From: Solibacteraceae bacterium
GTDB lineage: Bacteria; Acidobacteriota; Terriglobia; Bryobacterales; Bryobacteraceae
NCBI GenBank assembly: GCA_021324015.1
Contig: JAJPJX010000166.1
Coordinates: 1 to 32,842, forward strand
Length of the DNA stretch: 32,842 nucleotides
Direction of reading: 5' to 3'
Shown: positions 1-8,313 of the stretch, piece by piece
Position numbering within the stretch: the stretch's first letter is position 1
Layout of the letters: each line of letters begins with the position of its first letter
Made by a program: the position numbers and the translations under genes
The notes under the pieces: model-generated
What the model was told of the DNA's origin: nothing
Databases searched by the model: none
What the model saw: only the letters and a program-made list of their open reading frames with translations

Positions 1-45
1 ACCGATTGGTTTCATCCAACCCTACGGTAGCCGAAACCGCTCCAT

Positions 46-759
46 TTGTCCAGCGAAATCTTCAGGATGCCGATTTCAGAGGTCGCTCAGGCTGGTAAAC
101 AAATACAAGTTCACGACGTCAACATCCTCGACGAGATTCTGCCGGAGGCCGGGGCAATCTACGTCATGGATCGTGGCTACATCGATTTCGAGCGTCTCTA
201 CGTCTTCACACTCAGCTCGGCATTCTTTGTCGTACGCACGAAATCCAACCTCTTGCTGCAGCGCCGATACTCGCATCCAGTGGACAAGAGCACGGGAGTT
301 CGATCCGATCACGTGGTCATCCTCACCGCGTTCGACTCCGCCAAGGTGTACCCTGACGCGCTCCGGCGCGTCAGTTATCTCGATGTGGAAACCCGGAAGC
401 GCTTCCAGTTTCTCACCAACAATTTCGCACTCCCGGCACTTACCATCGCCCAGATCTACAAGTCCCGTTGGCAGGTGGAATTGTTCTTTAGGTGGATCAA
501 GCAGCACCTGCGAATCAAGGCCTTCTACGGCACCAGCGAGAATGCAGTGAAGACCCAAATCTGGATAGCTGTATCCGTTTACGTGCTGGTCGCCATCGTT
601 CGCAAGCGCCTCGGGCTCCAGGTCAGCCTTTACCAGATTCTACAGATTTTGAGCGTGACGCTTTTTGAGAAAACGCTCATTTTACGGGCACTTCAGCCAT
701 CGGATTCCCAGGAGATCTTACTAGACTTCGCCAATCAGTTGAATCTATTCACCTTATAG
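46..759 (+). pseudogene. IS4-family transposase, 5'-truncated
   Basis: This is the C-terminal half of a DDE transposase of the IS4 type. Recognisable homology begins near base 109 (VHDVNILDE) and includes the second acidic block (YVMDRGYIDF) and the IS4 signature Y-x2-R-x3-E-x6-K in YKSRWQVELFFRWIKQHL. It runs to a normal family-like end (QLNLFTL). The N-terminal half, which should carry the first catalytic Asp, is absent, and the first about 21 residues of the open frame do not look like the family, so the copy is probably inactive. A full-length relative would be near 380 residues against 237 here. Part of the missing sequence could lie left of the window, but the frame appears broken before base 109. 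The family call is firm; the exact break point is inferred. Confidence 0.85.
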
Positions 760-1381
760 CCGGACGGCTGTGAGGGCGGTCTATATCACGAGTTATCACG
801 AGTACTGGAGAGGCACAGTGGCTTGAACCCCAATGAAACGCCCGGCCGTGACTCATTGCTCCACCGCCGCGTTCTTTGCTGATTGCGGGAGCCGTATGTC
901 AATATGCGATCGCCATTTACCGTTCCCTCAGCCCGATTCCAGTGCGTCATCAGCATGGAGCGTCGCCGACACCCTGGAAAGTCTGGTTAGGCGCAGGCAC
1001 AGGCGTGGGATGCCCATTGAGGGGCAATTCCAATCACCCGCGTCATCGTCGCTTCTCGTGGTTTCACGTCGCGATCCGTCTTCATCTGAGTTGCTCATCG
1101 TGCCGGTTTTCGCAGACGAGGTCACCTGAGCCGCTCCCCTTCGTTGGTTGTCCTTTCACCCGCGGAAGCCGACTACCGTTGCGTCCGGCCTTTCGCTCGT
1201 TCTGCTTGCGCGGCGCGCCTCTCCGAGTTTGCCGGTCCCCCGAAACTTTCTATCGGCCCACACCGGCCGAACCGCTGCGCTTAGAAACTTCCGGTTCCAC
1301 CGCCAAAATGCACTCCCTCACTTGGAAGCAACCAGCTCCGCCGTTTCGGTGCAAAGGACAACCCGAAAGGAGCTATTTACG
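760..1381. other. 620-bp stretch with no recognisable gene
   Basis: I see no convincing coding region here; open frames are short and overlap on both strands without family resemblance. The stretch starts right after the transposase stop and contains one perfect tandem duplication of the 10-mer TATCACGAGT (784-803). Near its end lies a good ribosome binding site, AAAGGAG at 1366-1372, which belongs to the broken ArdC-like gene that follows. It is most simply decayed mobile-element DNA. Confidence 0.5.
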
Positions 1382-2003
1382 ATGACCTCTTTAGACAGCA
1401 ACGCGGCAACCACAACGAGCGCACAGATCTTGAAATCAGGCGGATGCGAAACCACCTGGGCCGACCTGTTGGCGCAGGCAGTCACCGAACCTAGTCTGAT
1501 CCTCGCTGCCTACTCCCGTTTCTGGAATTACTCGCTGGGAAACCAACTGCTGGCCATCCTGCAATGCCGTCAACGCGGTCTGGAGCCGGGCCGCTCGCCA
1601 CCTTCCCCCGCTGGAAGGGGCTGGGACGACATGTCAAGAAGGGCGCGAAGGGGCTAGTCCTGTGTATGCCGATCACCCGCAAACCAAGAGCCGGGAATGA
1701 GGCGGCGGATTCGCCTGCCGAGGAACGCGCAGTCGTCTACACCCGTTTCCTTTACCGCGCCAACTGGTTCGTTCGTGCTTGCCCAGACCGAAGGCCAGGA
1801 CTACACACCGCCCGTGCTGCCAGACTGGAGCGAATCCAAGGCGCTCACAACGCTGACGGTAACCAAAGAATCCTTCGCACGTCTGGACGTCAACGCCCAC
1901 GGATATGCACAGGCCCGCCAAATCGCTGTCAATCCCCTGGCCGAACTCCCGCACAAAACTCTTTTCCACGAACTCGCCCACATCGTGCTGGGTCGCCGAC
2001 CAG
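1382..2003 (+). pseudogene. ArdC-like antirestriction / zincin metallopeptidase gene, frameshifted
   Basis: Three reading frames together spell one ArdC-like protein: an N-terminal ssDNA-binding-type domain followed by a zinc metallopeptidase domain. Frame one starts at ATG 1382, behind AAAGGAG 9 nt upstream, and reads AAYSRFWNYSLGNQLLAILQ. Near 1590 one base seems to be lost and the next frame continues with PLATFPRWKGLGRHVKKG. Near 1767-1775 a 4-bp tandem duplication (TTCGTTCG) shifts to a third frame, which reads LAQTEGQDYTPPVLPDW and then the zinc motif HELAH (1967-1981). Just after HELAHIVLG the homology ends and a recombinase fragment begins. Such genes are usually carried by plasmids and conjugative or integrative elements. 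Recognition is from memory of the family pattern; the frame breaks are seen directly. Confidence 0.75.
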
Positions 2004-2174
2004 CGTTTCGGCCGATATTACGACTACGTTGATGTCGGCGTAAGCGGCGCTCAACGCCACTGCCGTCAACTGGATGCGCTGATACAAGGCGCGCCCGCCG
2101 GCGAGTTTTTGACGTCCTACCGAAGTGGGTGCTGCGGGGGCGGATTCGAGGTGGCGAGCCTCTCGGCCGGTTAA
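2004..2174 (+). pseudogene. Serine recombinase (resolvase) fragment
   Basis: Translation from 2004 gives YVDVGVSGAQ followed by RQLDALIQGA and GEF, closely matching the stretch of serine resolvases around FVDxGVSGAxxxRPxLDxLMxxAxxxxFD. Only about 35 residues are recognisable. The catalytic Ser region upstream and everything downstream are missing, and a T-run near 2105-2109 appears to introduce a further frameshift. It is fused directly to the tail of the ArdC-like relic, so the junction near 2000 looks like a deletion scar. Confidence is moderate because the fragment is short. Confidence 0.55.
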
Positions 2175-2180
2175 GAACGC

Positions 2181-3215
2181 TCAACCGCCATCGCGAAGGG
2201 TGGGAGCCGTCGATTGTTCGATCCAAACGGGGCGTACTCCCATAGTTGTCGCACAGTCGGCCAGATCATCCGCAACCTGTGACATTCGGTCGTAGCAGCC
2301 GCGGCCACCGGCTGAAAACCGGCGCAGCACAGCGTTGAGATTGGATGGCAGATACGGGTAAACCTTGCCCAGGTTCATGACGCGGTTGGGGAAGAACACG
2401 CATGCGTCTTCGTCTGCCAGTTGGCCTGCAAGCCGGGGCTGGGCCTCGATCGCTTCGCGGAAAGTCAGAAACCCCTTGGCTACGGAGCAATGCAGAATGT
2501 TGCCGGCGCTCCAGATGTCGAATGCCGGGGAATCCTCGTTCAGGTCAAAATCGATCCACTTGTAGCCACCGGTCGCCCGTTCGACCAGCAGATGGTCGTT
2601 GCGGATATCCCCGTGGCAGAGCCCCATGTCATGTAACCGTTGAATGCCCGCCAGGCTGCCAGCCAGCTTTGCCAGGATTTCAGGCAGCCGCGTACGGAAA
2701 TACTCTTCGTGGCCGATGCGCAGTGAGAGAAGATAGGTCAGCAAGTCCACGCCTTGGATAAAATCTATCACGCGAACCGGGTTCGCCCGCGAATCACGCG
2801 CCAACCGGCCCTGCATGAAGCGCGGATCCCCGCGCACGAGATCGAGCACCCGCGCTTCTTTCTCGGCGCTGCGGCGGCAGTGGATCTCCAGCGGACCTAC
2901 GTGAACCTTGAACTCTTCCTGGCACAGCAGCTTCAGGATGAACATCCGGCCAGTCTCGAGATCGATGGCGTGCTTCACCCAGAACTTCGGCTGGTCGTCG
3001 ATCCCGAACCGCCCTTCATGTTCATTGGAGCGCACCAGATAGAGATCGCCCCGCAGGTCGATCACATGATTCCTTTCGATCGACATGAAGTTCGTGGTGT
3101 CATCCCAGACCACCGGCTGCGCGGGGAGTTGCTCGTCCGCAAATTGCTGCGCCCGGTAGCGAATCCATTCGTCTCTTCCCGCGGATGGGCTGGCACCCTC
3201 AGGGTCCCTGGACAT
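2181..3215 (-). CDS. Protein-kinase-like protein, third gene of the sat operon
   Basis: A 344-residue protein with the core signature of the eukaryotic-like kinase fold. There is a VAIK-type lysine in FILKLL (about residue 95), a catalytic loop HGDIRNDHLLV (about 201-211, with Asp 203 and Asn 206), and DFD in place of DFG in WIDFDLN (about 222-224). No APE motif or substrate lobe of a classic Ser/Thr kinase is evident, so it may act as an atypical or small-molecule kinase. There is no membrane segment. I chose ATG 3215 over the ATG at 3227 because GGGAG lies 5 nt upstream of 3215 and nothing suitable precedes 3227. It follows the TPR gene by about 25 bp, downstream of sat, so it is probably co-transcribed. 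Its substrate cannot be told; TPR plus kinase beside sat suggests post-translational control, which is inference. Confidence 0.7.
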   Translation of the reverse strand: MSRDPEGASPSAGRDEWIRYRAQQFADEQLPAQPVVWDDTTNFMSIERNHVIDLRGDLYLVRSNEHEGRFGIDDQPKFWVKHAIDLETGRMFILKLLCQEEFKVHVGPLEIHCRRSAEKEARVLDLVRGDPRFMQGRLARDSRANPVRVIDFIQGVDLLTYLLSLRIGHEEYFRTRLPEILAKLAGSLAGIQRLHDMGLCHGDIRNDHLLVERATGGYKWIDFDLNEDSPAFDIWSAGNILHCSVAKGFLTFREAIEAQPRLAGQLADEDACVFFPNRVMNLGKVYPYLPSNLNAVLRRFSAGGRGCYDRMSQVADDLADCATTMGVRPVWIEQSTAPTLRDGG

Positions 3216-3240
3216 GGCGACTCCCATGTTCGCATGCCGG

Positions 3241-4221
3241 CTACGGGCCGCGGCCGATCTGCGCCAACTGCTTCTTAGCCAGTTCTGCGTATCGCCGTTC
3301 GCCGCACTGGTCGAAGACTGCGTAGGCGTCTTCGAGACAGTCTAGCGCCGCTTCGGCATTGCGGCCGCGGCTGCCAGCCAGCCGCAGGTAGGCTTGGGCT
3401 CGATTGTACTGAGTGATTCCGTAGGCGCACTCGTGCTTCCCGGCCGCCTGAATCCTGAGCGCATGGTTAAAGTGCCACAGCGCCAGGCGTGCATTGCGGC
3501 CAGCGGCTACGCCCGCGGTTGCCGGCATAGAAAGGAAAGCATTGCCGAGATTGTTTTCGAGGGCCGCATTGCGCGCGGGGTGCGTAGCCTGGGGACACGC
3601 TCGTAGCGCGAGCCGGTAACACGCGATCGCCTTCTTCACGTTCTCGGCTGAGGCGGTACCTGGAAGCCGGCGGTAGGCCGTTCCGAGGTTCTCGAGCACG
3701 GCGGCATACCGTTCCGGATCTCTCTTCCGCGTCCGAACTTCCAGAGCTTTTTCGTAGTGGGACACGGCCTCGCCCCAGTGGTCTTCTCCAGTAGCTTCGG
3801 AAAGCTCGCAACAGGAGTTCCCCAGGTTGAATTGCGTACGCGCCCAATCGTCAAAGTTTCCGGCAGCGCGATAAATTCCGGAGGCCTCGGTATGGCAGGC
3901 GATTGCATCCCGGAGCGCGGCGTCCCGCTGCCGATCTCCGCAGCGGATTCGTGTGTTGCCGAGGGCGTCGAGAATGGAAGCGCGCAGCAATCCTCCGGCG
4001 GACGCCTGGTTCAGAGCCCGCTTCAGGTACTCTGCGGCCATTAAAGGGGAGGTCAGCGAGTGCGCTCGACAACCGCCCCCGTAGCAGAGCCCGAGCTGGT
4101 AAAGCCGCAGCGCGTCAGCCGGCTGCCGCCGGATCGCCTCTTCAAGCGCGGCAATCACCTCTTCACACCGGGCCGCGCCACATGCCATTTGCGCGGCCGC
4201 GTCGGCAGAGTTCCGCATCAT
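3241..4221 (-). CDS. TPR-repeat protein, second gene of the sat operon
   Basis: About 326 residues made of tetratricopeptide-like helical repeats. Repeat cores are visible as DALRLYQLGLCYGGG, RTQFNLGNSCCELS, YAAVLENLGTAYRRLP, NAALENNLGNAFLSMP and YGITQYNRAQAYLRLA, separated by longer than usual loops. This is the NLGxAYxxLP style often seen in TPR scaffolds. There is no signal peptide, so it is likely cytoplasmic. The frame opens at a GTG (4224) directly followed by two ATG codons; an AGGTG sits on the start, so the exact initiation codon is uncertain. It lies 38 bp after sat and about 25 bp before the kinase-like gene. TPR proteins are protein-binding scaffolds; a role with the neighbouring kinase or Sat is inference. 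Confidence 0.75.
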   Translation of the reverse strand: MMRNSADAAAQMACGAARCEEVIAALEEAIRRQPADALRLYQLGLCYGGGCRAHSLTSPLMAAEYLKRALNQASAGGLLRASILDALGNTRIRCGDRQRDAALRDAIACHTEASGIYRAAGNFDDWARTQFNLGNSCCELSEATGEDHWGEAVSHYEKALEVRTRKRDPERYAAVLENLGTAYRRLPGTASAENVKKAIACYRLALRACPQATHPARNAALENNLGNAFLSMPATAGVAAGRNARLALWHFNHALRIQAAGKHECAYGITQYNRAQAYLRLAGSRGRNAEAALDCLEDAYAVFDQCGERRYAELAKKQLAQIGRGP

Positions 4222-4259
4222 CACCTGCCAGGGCTGGAAGCAGTCGGAGACCCGGCGCC

Positions 4260-5525
4260 TCAGCGCACTAACTTGCCGGTGGCGGCGCCGTGGAGTTTGA
4301 CCTCGACCTTCTCCTCCAGGCTGTCGTAGTACTCCTTGAGGATCGCGATCACCTCAGGTCTCGAGAACTCGGCTGGGACTGGCTTGCCTTCGCTCATCAG
4401 CTTCCGCAGCAGCGTCCCGGAAAGCAGCAGGCGTGCGCCGCCCTTGTAGTTGCCGTTCTCGTCGATCACGGCCTTGCTTTCGTGCGGGCAGGTCTTCATC
4501 GACGCCATGGAGCCGCATTGGTAGCAGTAAAAAGTCCAGTCCATACACAGCGGCTGCAGCAGCAGCGCCCCCGCCGGGATCTCGTTGAAGATCTTCTGGG
4601 CGTCAAAGGGCCCGTAGTAATCGCCCACCCCGGCATGGTCGCGCCCCACGATGAGATGGGTGCAGCCGTAGTTCTGACGGAATACCGCGTGCAGCAAGGC
4701 CTCGCGCGGTCCAGCGTAACGCATCTCCATCGGGTAGCCACCCTGAATGACGCGGTCCCTGCGGAAGTACTTGTTCACCAGCGCGTCGATCGCCTTGACG
4801 CGTACCTCGGCGGGGATGTCGCCGGGTTTGAGTTTGCCTACCAGTTGATGGATGTAAACCCCATCGCAGACCTCAATCGCGATCCAAGCCAGGTAGGCGT
4901 GGGAGTTGTGCATCGGATTGCGGAGTTGCAGCGCTGCGACCGTGCTCCAACCCCGCTCGGCAAACTGCTTGCGCGCTTCGGCTGGCCGCTGGTAGATGCC
5001 CCGGAACATCTCCGGATAGTAAGACTCCGAAACTACCTTCACCGGCCCGCCCAGGTTCACGTTCCCCTGCTCCATCACTTTCTGCACACCGGGATGCGCG
5101 GGATCCGTGGTCCGGAACACCTGTTTGCATTCGTGCTCTCTGTCGATCGTGTACCGCTCGGCCACCTTCATGGTGCCCATGATCGACTCGGTTTCAATGT
5201 CCCACAGGGCCACTTCCTCGCCCACCGCGATCGATTTGGCGTACTCCTCTTCCGCGGACAAGGTGATGGGAATGGGCCAAAAGAGACCCTTCTGGCTTGC
5301 CATCTGGTAAGAGTCGCAGCACCCACGCCAGTCGTCGTGGCCCATGAAACCTACCAATGGGGTGAATGCGCCGATCCCCATCATGATGAGGTCGCTGGTT
5401 TCCCGGCTGGTCATCGGCACTTTTTTCAGGCGCTCGGCCTTGCGTATTTCTTCGCGCCGGGCTTCGTCTTCGAGCAGCAAAGGACGCAGCTCTCCGCCGC
5501 CGTGCGGAAGAATCAGATTGCTCAT
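4260..5525 (-). CDS. sat: Dissimilatory sulfate adenylyltransferase (ATP sulfurylase)
   Basis: A 421-residue homo-oligomeric ATP sulfurylase, which makes adenosine 5'-phosphosulfate from ATP and sulfate, the first step of sulfate reduction, in the cytoplasm. The active-site motif [10 protein letters not shown] is at 200-209 (QxRNPxHxxH family pattern) and [16 protein letters not shown] at 294-309. A probable zinc site C-x2-C-x8-C-x-H (C334, C337, C346, H348) matches that of bacterial dissimilatory-type enzymes. There is no APS-kinase domain. An in-frame ATG exists at 5666, but ATG 5525 is preferred because GGAGG lies just upstream and the protein then starts where the family starts. It leads an operon with a TPR and a kinase-like gene, and is divergent from the regulator at 5816. 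Confidence 0.97.
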   Translation of the reverse strand: MSNLILPHGGGELRPLLLEDEARREEIRKAERLKKVPMTSRETSDLIMMGIGAFTPLVGFMGHDDWRGCCDSYQMASQKGLFWPIPITLSAEEEYAKSIAVGEEVALWDIETESIMGTMKVAERYTIDREHECKQVFRTTDPAHPGVQKVMEQGNVNLGGPVKVVSESYYPEMFRGIYQRPAEARKQFAERGWSTVAALQLRNPMHNSHAYLAWIAIEVCDGVYIHQLVGKLKPGDIPAEVRVKAIDALVNKYFRRDRVIQGGYPMEMRYAGPREALLHAVFRQNYGCTHLIVGRDHAGVGDYYGPFDAQKIFNEIPAGALLLQPLCMDWTFYCYQCGSMASMKTCPHESKAVIDENGNYKGGARLLLSGTLLRKLMSEGKPVPAEFSRPEVIAILKEYYDSLEEKVEVKLHGAATGKLVR

Positions 5526-5815
5526 CGATAGCCTCCTGTCAGAAACTGTTGCGAGAGTCGAATATTCCGACTTTCCGATATGATTCATCTCAATAATAGA
5601 GCCGGAACGAGGAAAAGTCACCGAGTTTTTTGACCCGGTGATGTTGCGTAAGTCCTCAACTCTCAATTGGTTACGTGACTTTCAGCGCGCTCGGAGCAGC
5701 AAACCCGGATGTGAGTCCGCACGGGCGGCCAAATCGAGAAAATCAGGTCCTTGACTCCTTGACAGATGGGCCGCTGTTGTAGACAATATGGACAGTGGAT
5801 TGAGGTTCCGTCTGC
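5526..5815. promoter_or_regulatory. Divergent control region between sat and the HTH/Cys-rich regulator
   Basis: This 290-bp region separates sat (leftward) from the regulator at 5816 (rightward) and must hold both promoters. It is clearly richer in A+T than its surroundings. It contains an inverted repeat TCACCG (5618-5623) - N12 - CGGTGA (5636-5641), about 95-115 bp upstream of the sat start, that could be an operator or a leader hairpin. I could not settle on a clean sat promoter; a TTGAGA and an AATATT on the sat strand are poorly spaced. Confidence 0.5.
5759..5787 (+). promoter_or_regulatory. Candidate sigma-70 promoter of the regulator gene
   Basis: TTGACA (5759-5764), a perfect -35 consensus, is followed after exactly 17 nt by GACAAT (5782-5787), which matches four of six bases of the -10 consensus. 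It lies about 28 bp upstream of the ATG at 5816, so the transcript leader would be short. GAGG at 5802-5805 is the likely ribosome binding site. Confidence 0.5.
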
Positions 5816-6598
5816 ATGGCTACGTTGCTGACCACCGGCAAAGCGGCCAGGCTATGCTCCGTGAAGCCGGACACGGTGCTGAAGTGGATCAAAAAGGGCC
5901 GGTTGCCCGCCAGCCGGACGGCCGGCGGCCACTACCGGGTCGAAGAGCGGGATCTGCTCCTGGTTCTATCCCAAAGCGCCGCGGACGAAAAGGAATGGGA
6001 GGAGCACGCAGCGCTCTGCTGCCGCCCCATGCGCTGCTGGGAATACATGAATCACGGGCCCGGAAACGAGTGCCAGGATTGCGTCGTGTACCGGGTCCAG
6101 GCGATGTGGTGCTTTCGCCTTGTCAATCTCATGCGGAGCGCGGGCTGTGCCAAGCGGTTTTGCACGAGTCCGTGCCAGGAGTGCCCATACTACCGCAGGG
6201 TGCACGGGCAACCCACGAATGTGCTGGTCATCACGCGGGATGAAAACCTGATCCAGGACCTGGCGAAGGGCGAGAGCGCTTCGGTTGCCTTCCGGTTTGC
6301 CCGGCGCGGCTACGATGCGTCGGCAATCATTACCGTGTTCCGGCCGGCATTCGTGGTGCTCGACCAAGCGGTTTTGGAGAGCCTCGGAGTGGCCCTACTG
6401 GAAGCGCTCGTCTCCGACCCGCGTACCGCGGGAGCTCGCATCGTCGTAGCGGTTCGGAAAGGCTCGGTCAACTACCGCGTCCACAACCACGCGGTCTTCG
6501 CCACCATCGAGGAGCCATTCAAGGCCGGCGAACTCCTGGCCCTGATTGAGCGAACTCCGGTCGAGATGGTTCCGCAGGAAGCGACCACCGCGGGTTAG
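5816..6598 (+). CDS. Excisionase-type HTH regulator with Cys-rich middle and receiver-like C-terminus
   Basis: A 260-residue protein in three parts. Residues 4-50 are a MerR/excisionase-type winged helix (LTTGKAARLCSVKPDTVLKW, then TAGGHYRVEERDL). Residues 68-123 hold ten cysteines with the pattern CWEYM ... CQDC ... C ... C ... C-x3-C-x2-CPYY, resembling the 'two-CW' cysteine module seen in proteins of sulfate reducers, and likely to bind a metal or Fe-S cluster. Residues 135-245 look like a response-regulator receiver: VVLDQ offers an Asp at 183, but the usual Lys before Pro-Phe is replaced (IEEPF, 232-235), so phosphorylation is doubtful. No histidine kinase is nearby. Divergent to sat, it is a strong candidate redox- or metal-responsive regulator of sat. 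Its last 80 bp overlap the convergent dsrN tail. Domain calls are by eye. Confidence 0.75.
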   Translation: MATLLTTGKAARLCSVKPDTVLKWIKKGRLPASRTAGGHYRVEERDLLLVLSQSAADEKEWEEHAALCCRPMRCWEYMNHGPGNECQDCVVYRVQAMWCFRLVNLMRSAGCAKRFCTSPCQECPYYRRVHGQPTNVLVITRDENLIQDLAKGESASVAFRFARRGYDASAIITVFRPAFVVLDQAVLESLGVALLEALVSDPRTAGARIVVAVRKGSVNYRVHNHAVFATIEEPFKAGELLALIERTPVEMVPQEATTAG

Positions 6599-8000
6599 GA
6601 GCCCCAGCCCGCCTCCCTGCCCAGGCAGCACCCGCCCGAAGCAACCCGCGTGCCCATTCGGGAGTGGCCAGCGCGTGAAGATGCGCATAGGAAGCCCAGA
6701 CAGTGTGCCAAACGACGGCATCGCGGCCGGTAAAGCAACCCGTTCCGCGAACTACCGCGCAAGCGGTTGGAGGCGGAACACCGTCTGGGACGATGCGTGA
6801 GTAATGAAACTCGTGGCCGCGCAGCCGCGTGCCCACCTCGAAGAATGGGTTCGGCTGGTCTACCTCCATCTCGATATATCCGTGGCCTTGCGGCGTCGCG
6901 TCCACCTCGACGTCGAGTGGCAGCACCCCCGCCATCGGGTACCGGTTGCCCTGCCAGACCATTGCGCGGGAGAGGAACATGAGCCCGCCGCACTCCGCGT
7001 AGACCGGCAGGCCCTCGAAAGCCCGGCCGCGGACCGATGCGAGAAAACTCGAGTTGGCCGATAGCCTGCGCGCGTGTGTCTCCGGGAACCCGCCGCCGAT
7101 GTACAACGCATCCAGTGCGGGCGGCAGTACATCCGAGGAGAGCGCGGAGACCGGGACCAGAATGGCGCCCGAAGCACGAAGCGCATCGAGGTTTTCCGGG
7201 TAATAGAAGCAGAACGCCCCATCGTGAAGGTATCCGATGGCAAGGTTCGTGCCGTCCCTGGGGCTCTCGGAGGGCAGCGCGGGAACGGGCACGGGCGGCG
7301 CTTCGCGGGCGATTCCCAGAAGCCGACCAAAGTCGAGATGCGGTGCCACCAAATTCAGCAGATTGCGCTCCAGCAGATCGCGCTCCGCATACTCGTACGG
7401 GGTTACCAGGCCCAGGTGCCGCATCGGCAGGAAGGTCTCCGCAGGGGCGCGCGGGACTACACCCAGCACCGGAATGCGGCATGCGTATTCGATGGCGTCG
7501 CAAACCACGCGGGCGTGCCGGCTTCCGGCCACCTGGTTGATGATCACCGCAGCAATCCACACGGCCGGGTCCAGTTTCTGGCAGCCTAGGACCAGGGCGG
7601 CGGCGGTTCGTGTGATCTTGGTTGCGTTGACCACCAGCACAGTAGGGGCCTGCAGCGCCTTAGCCAGTTCCGCGGTGCTGTGCGTGCCGCGCGCGTCCAG
7701 ACCGTCGAAAAGTCCGCGGTTGCCTTCGACCACGTTCAAGCCGGCGGGCACTCCATGCCACGCGAAAGACCCGGCCGCGCGGTCAAAACCCATTAGGAAC
7801 GTGTCCAGGTTCCGCGCCGGTTTGTTCGAAGCCCACTCGAGCCAGGAGGCGTCGATGTAGTCGGGCCCCTTTTTGAAAGCGCGAACCGGAAAACCCCTGC
7901 GCCGGGCTTCGAGCAGTAACGCCAGCGAAACGAGAGTCTTGCCCGACTCCCCCGAAAGCCCGGCGACCACCAGGCGGGGTAGTTCGCTCAAGGCCGCCAC
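6519..8000 (-). CDS. dsrN: DsrN, siroheme amidase of the cobyrinate a,c-diamide synthase (CbiA) family
   Basis: A 493-residue glutamine-dependent amidotransferase of the CbiA/CobB fold. The N-terminal P-loop part shows SGESGKTLVSLALLLEARRRG and KKGPDYIDASW, then NLDTFLMG and VVEGNRGLFDG. The C-terminal class-I-like glutaminase part shows YIGGGFPETHARRL, PVYAECGGLMFLSR with the nucleophile Cys, and HEFHYSR. In sulfur-metabolising bacteria the dsr-linked copy (DsrN) amidates siroheme to the siroamide form found in DsrAB. Placement right after a dsrD-like gene supports DsrN over cobalamin synthesis; no other cobalamin gene is in the window. The start is a GTG at 8000 with a poor ribosome binding site, 15 bp after the dsrD-like stop. 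The C-terminal about 30 residues are basic and proline-rich and run antisense into the regulator gene. Confidence 0.88.
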   Translation of the reverse strand: MAALSELPRLVVAGLSGESGKTLVSLALLLEARRRGFPVRAFKKGPDYIDASWLEWASNKPARNLDTFLMGFDRAAGSFAWHGVPAGLNVVEGNRGLFDGLDARGTHSTAELAKALQAPTVLVVNATKITRTAAALVLGCQKLDPAVWIAAVIINQVAGSRHARVVCDAIEYACRIPVLGVVPRAPAETFLPMRHLGLVTPYEYAERDLLERNLLNLVAPHLDFGRLLGIAREAPPVPVPALPSESPRDGTNLAIGYLHDGAFCFYYPENLDALRASGAILVPVSALSSDVLPPALDALYIGGGFPETHARRLSANSSFLASVRGRAFEGLPVYAECGGLMFLSRAMVWQGNRYPMAGVLPLDVEVDATPQGHGYIEMEVDQPNPFFEVGTRLRGHEFHYSRIVPDGVPPPTACAVVRGTGCFTGRDAVVWHTVWASYAHLHALATPEWARGLLRAGAAWAGRRAGAPNPRWSLPAEPSRPEFAQSGPGVRRP

Positions 8001-8015
8001 GCTTTCATCGCGGAT

Positions 8016-8267
8016 TCAGTCCCCCGACGGCGCACCTTCCTTGGGCGGTAACTGGATATAGGATCCGCCCAGATAACTGTAGACACAGCGCCCCGAGTCG
8101 ATCAGGGAACGGATGGCTAGCTTGCAGTCTTCCTTGCTGCAAGCCCCTTCGCCGTGCCGGGCGATCATTTCCTTAGTCAAGTCACCCGCCTTGAGGTTCC
8201 TCTTGCCGGCGTACTCGGAGATCAAGGCGTACATCTCGTCGGCGAGGGCTTCGGTCGTGATCGGCAT
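8016..8267 (-). CDS. dsrD: DsrD-like winged-helix protein
   Basis: A small 83-residue protein with a helical N-terminal half and a C-terminal strand region ending CVYSYLGGSYIQLPP. This fits the size, winged-helix layout and Gly-Ser-Tyr ending of DsrD, the small protein that stimulates DsrAB sulfite reduction and is used as a marker of the reductive direction. It is not a close copy of the Desulfovibrio protein: it has two cysteines (ACSKEDC) the type protein lacks. AGGAGG lies 7 nt upstream of ATG 8267, a near-perfect ribosome binding site. The dsrD-dsrN order matches that of many sulfate reducers, but here it is separated from dsrAB by 20 kb and on the opposite strand. Identity rests on size, pattern and context, so it is probable rather than certain. 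Confidence 0.72.
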   Translation of the reverse strand: MPITTEALADEMYALISEYAGKRNLKAGDLTKEMIARHGEGACSKEDCKLAIRSLIDSGRCVYSYLGGSYIQLPPKEGAPSGD

Positions 8268-8313
8268 ATGAAGACCTCCTACCAGGATTCAGATATTAAA
8301 ACCCACTTCTATA

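Noticed and set aside
784-803. Tandem TATCACGAGT pair as an iteron or attachment site
   Set aside because: Only two copies, with no replication or integrase gene beside them.
5618-5641. TTGACC near sat as a second site for the MarR regulator
   Set aside because: Only one half-site resembles TTGACCA; the TCACCG/CGGTGA repeat there is a different dyad.
6519-8000. Cobalamin-pathway CbiA instead of DsrN
   Set aside because: No other cobalamin gene is nearby, and the gene directly follows a dsrD-like gene in a sulfur locus. It cannot be fully excluded from sequence alone.
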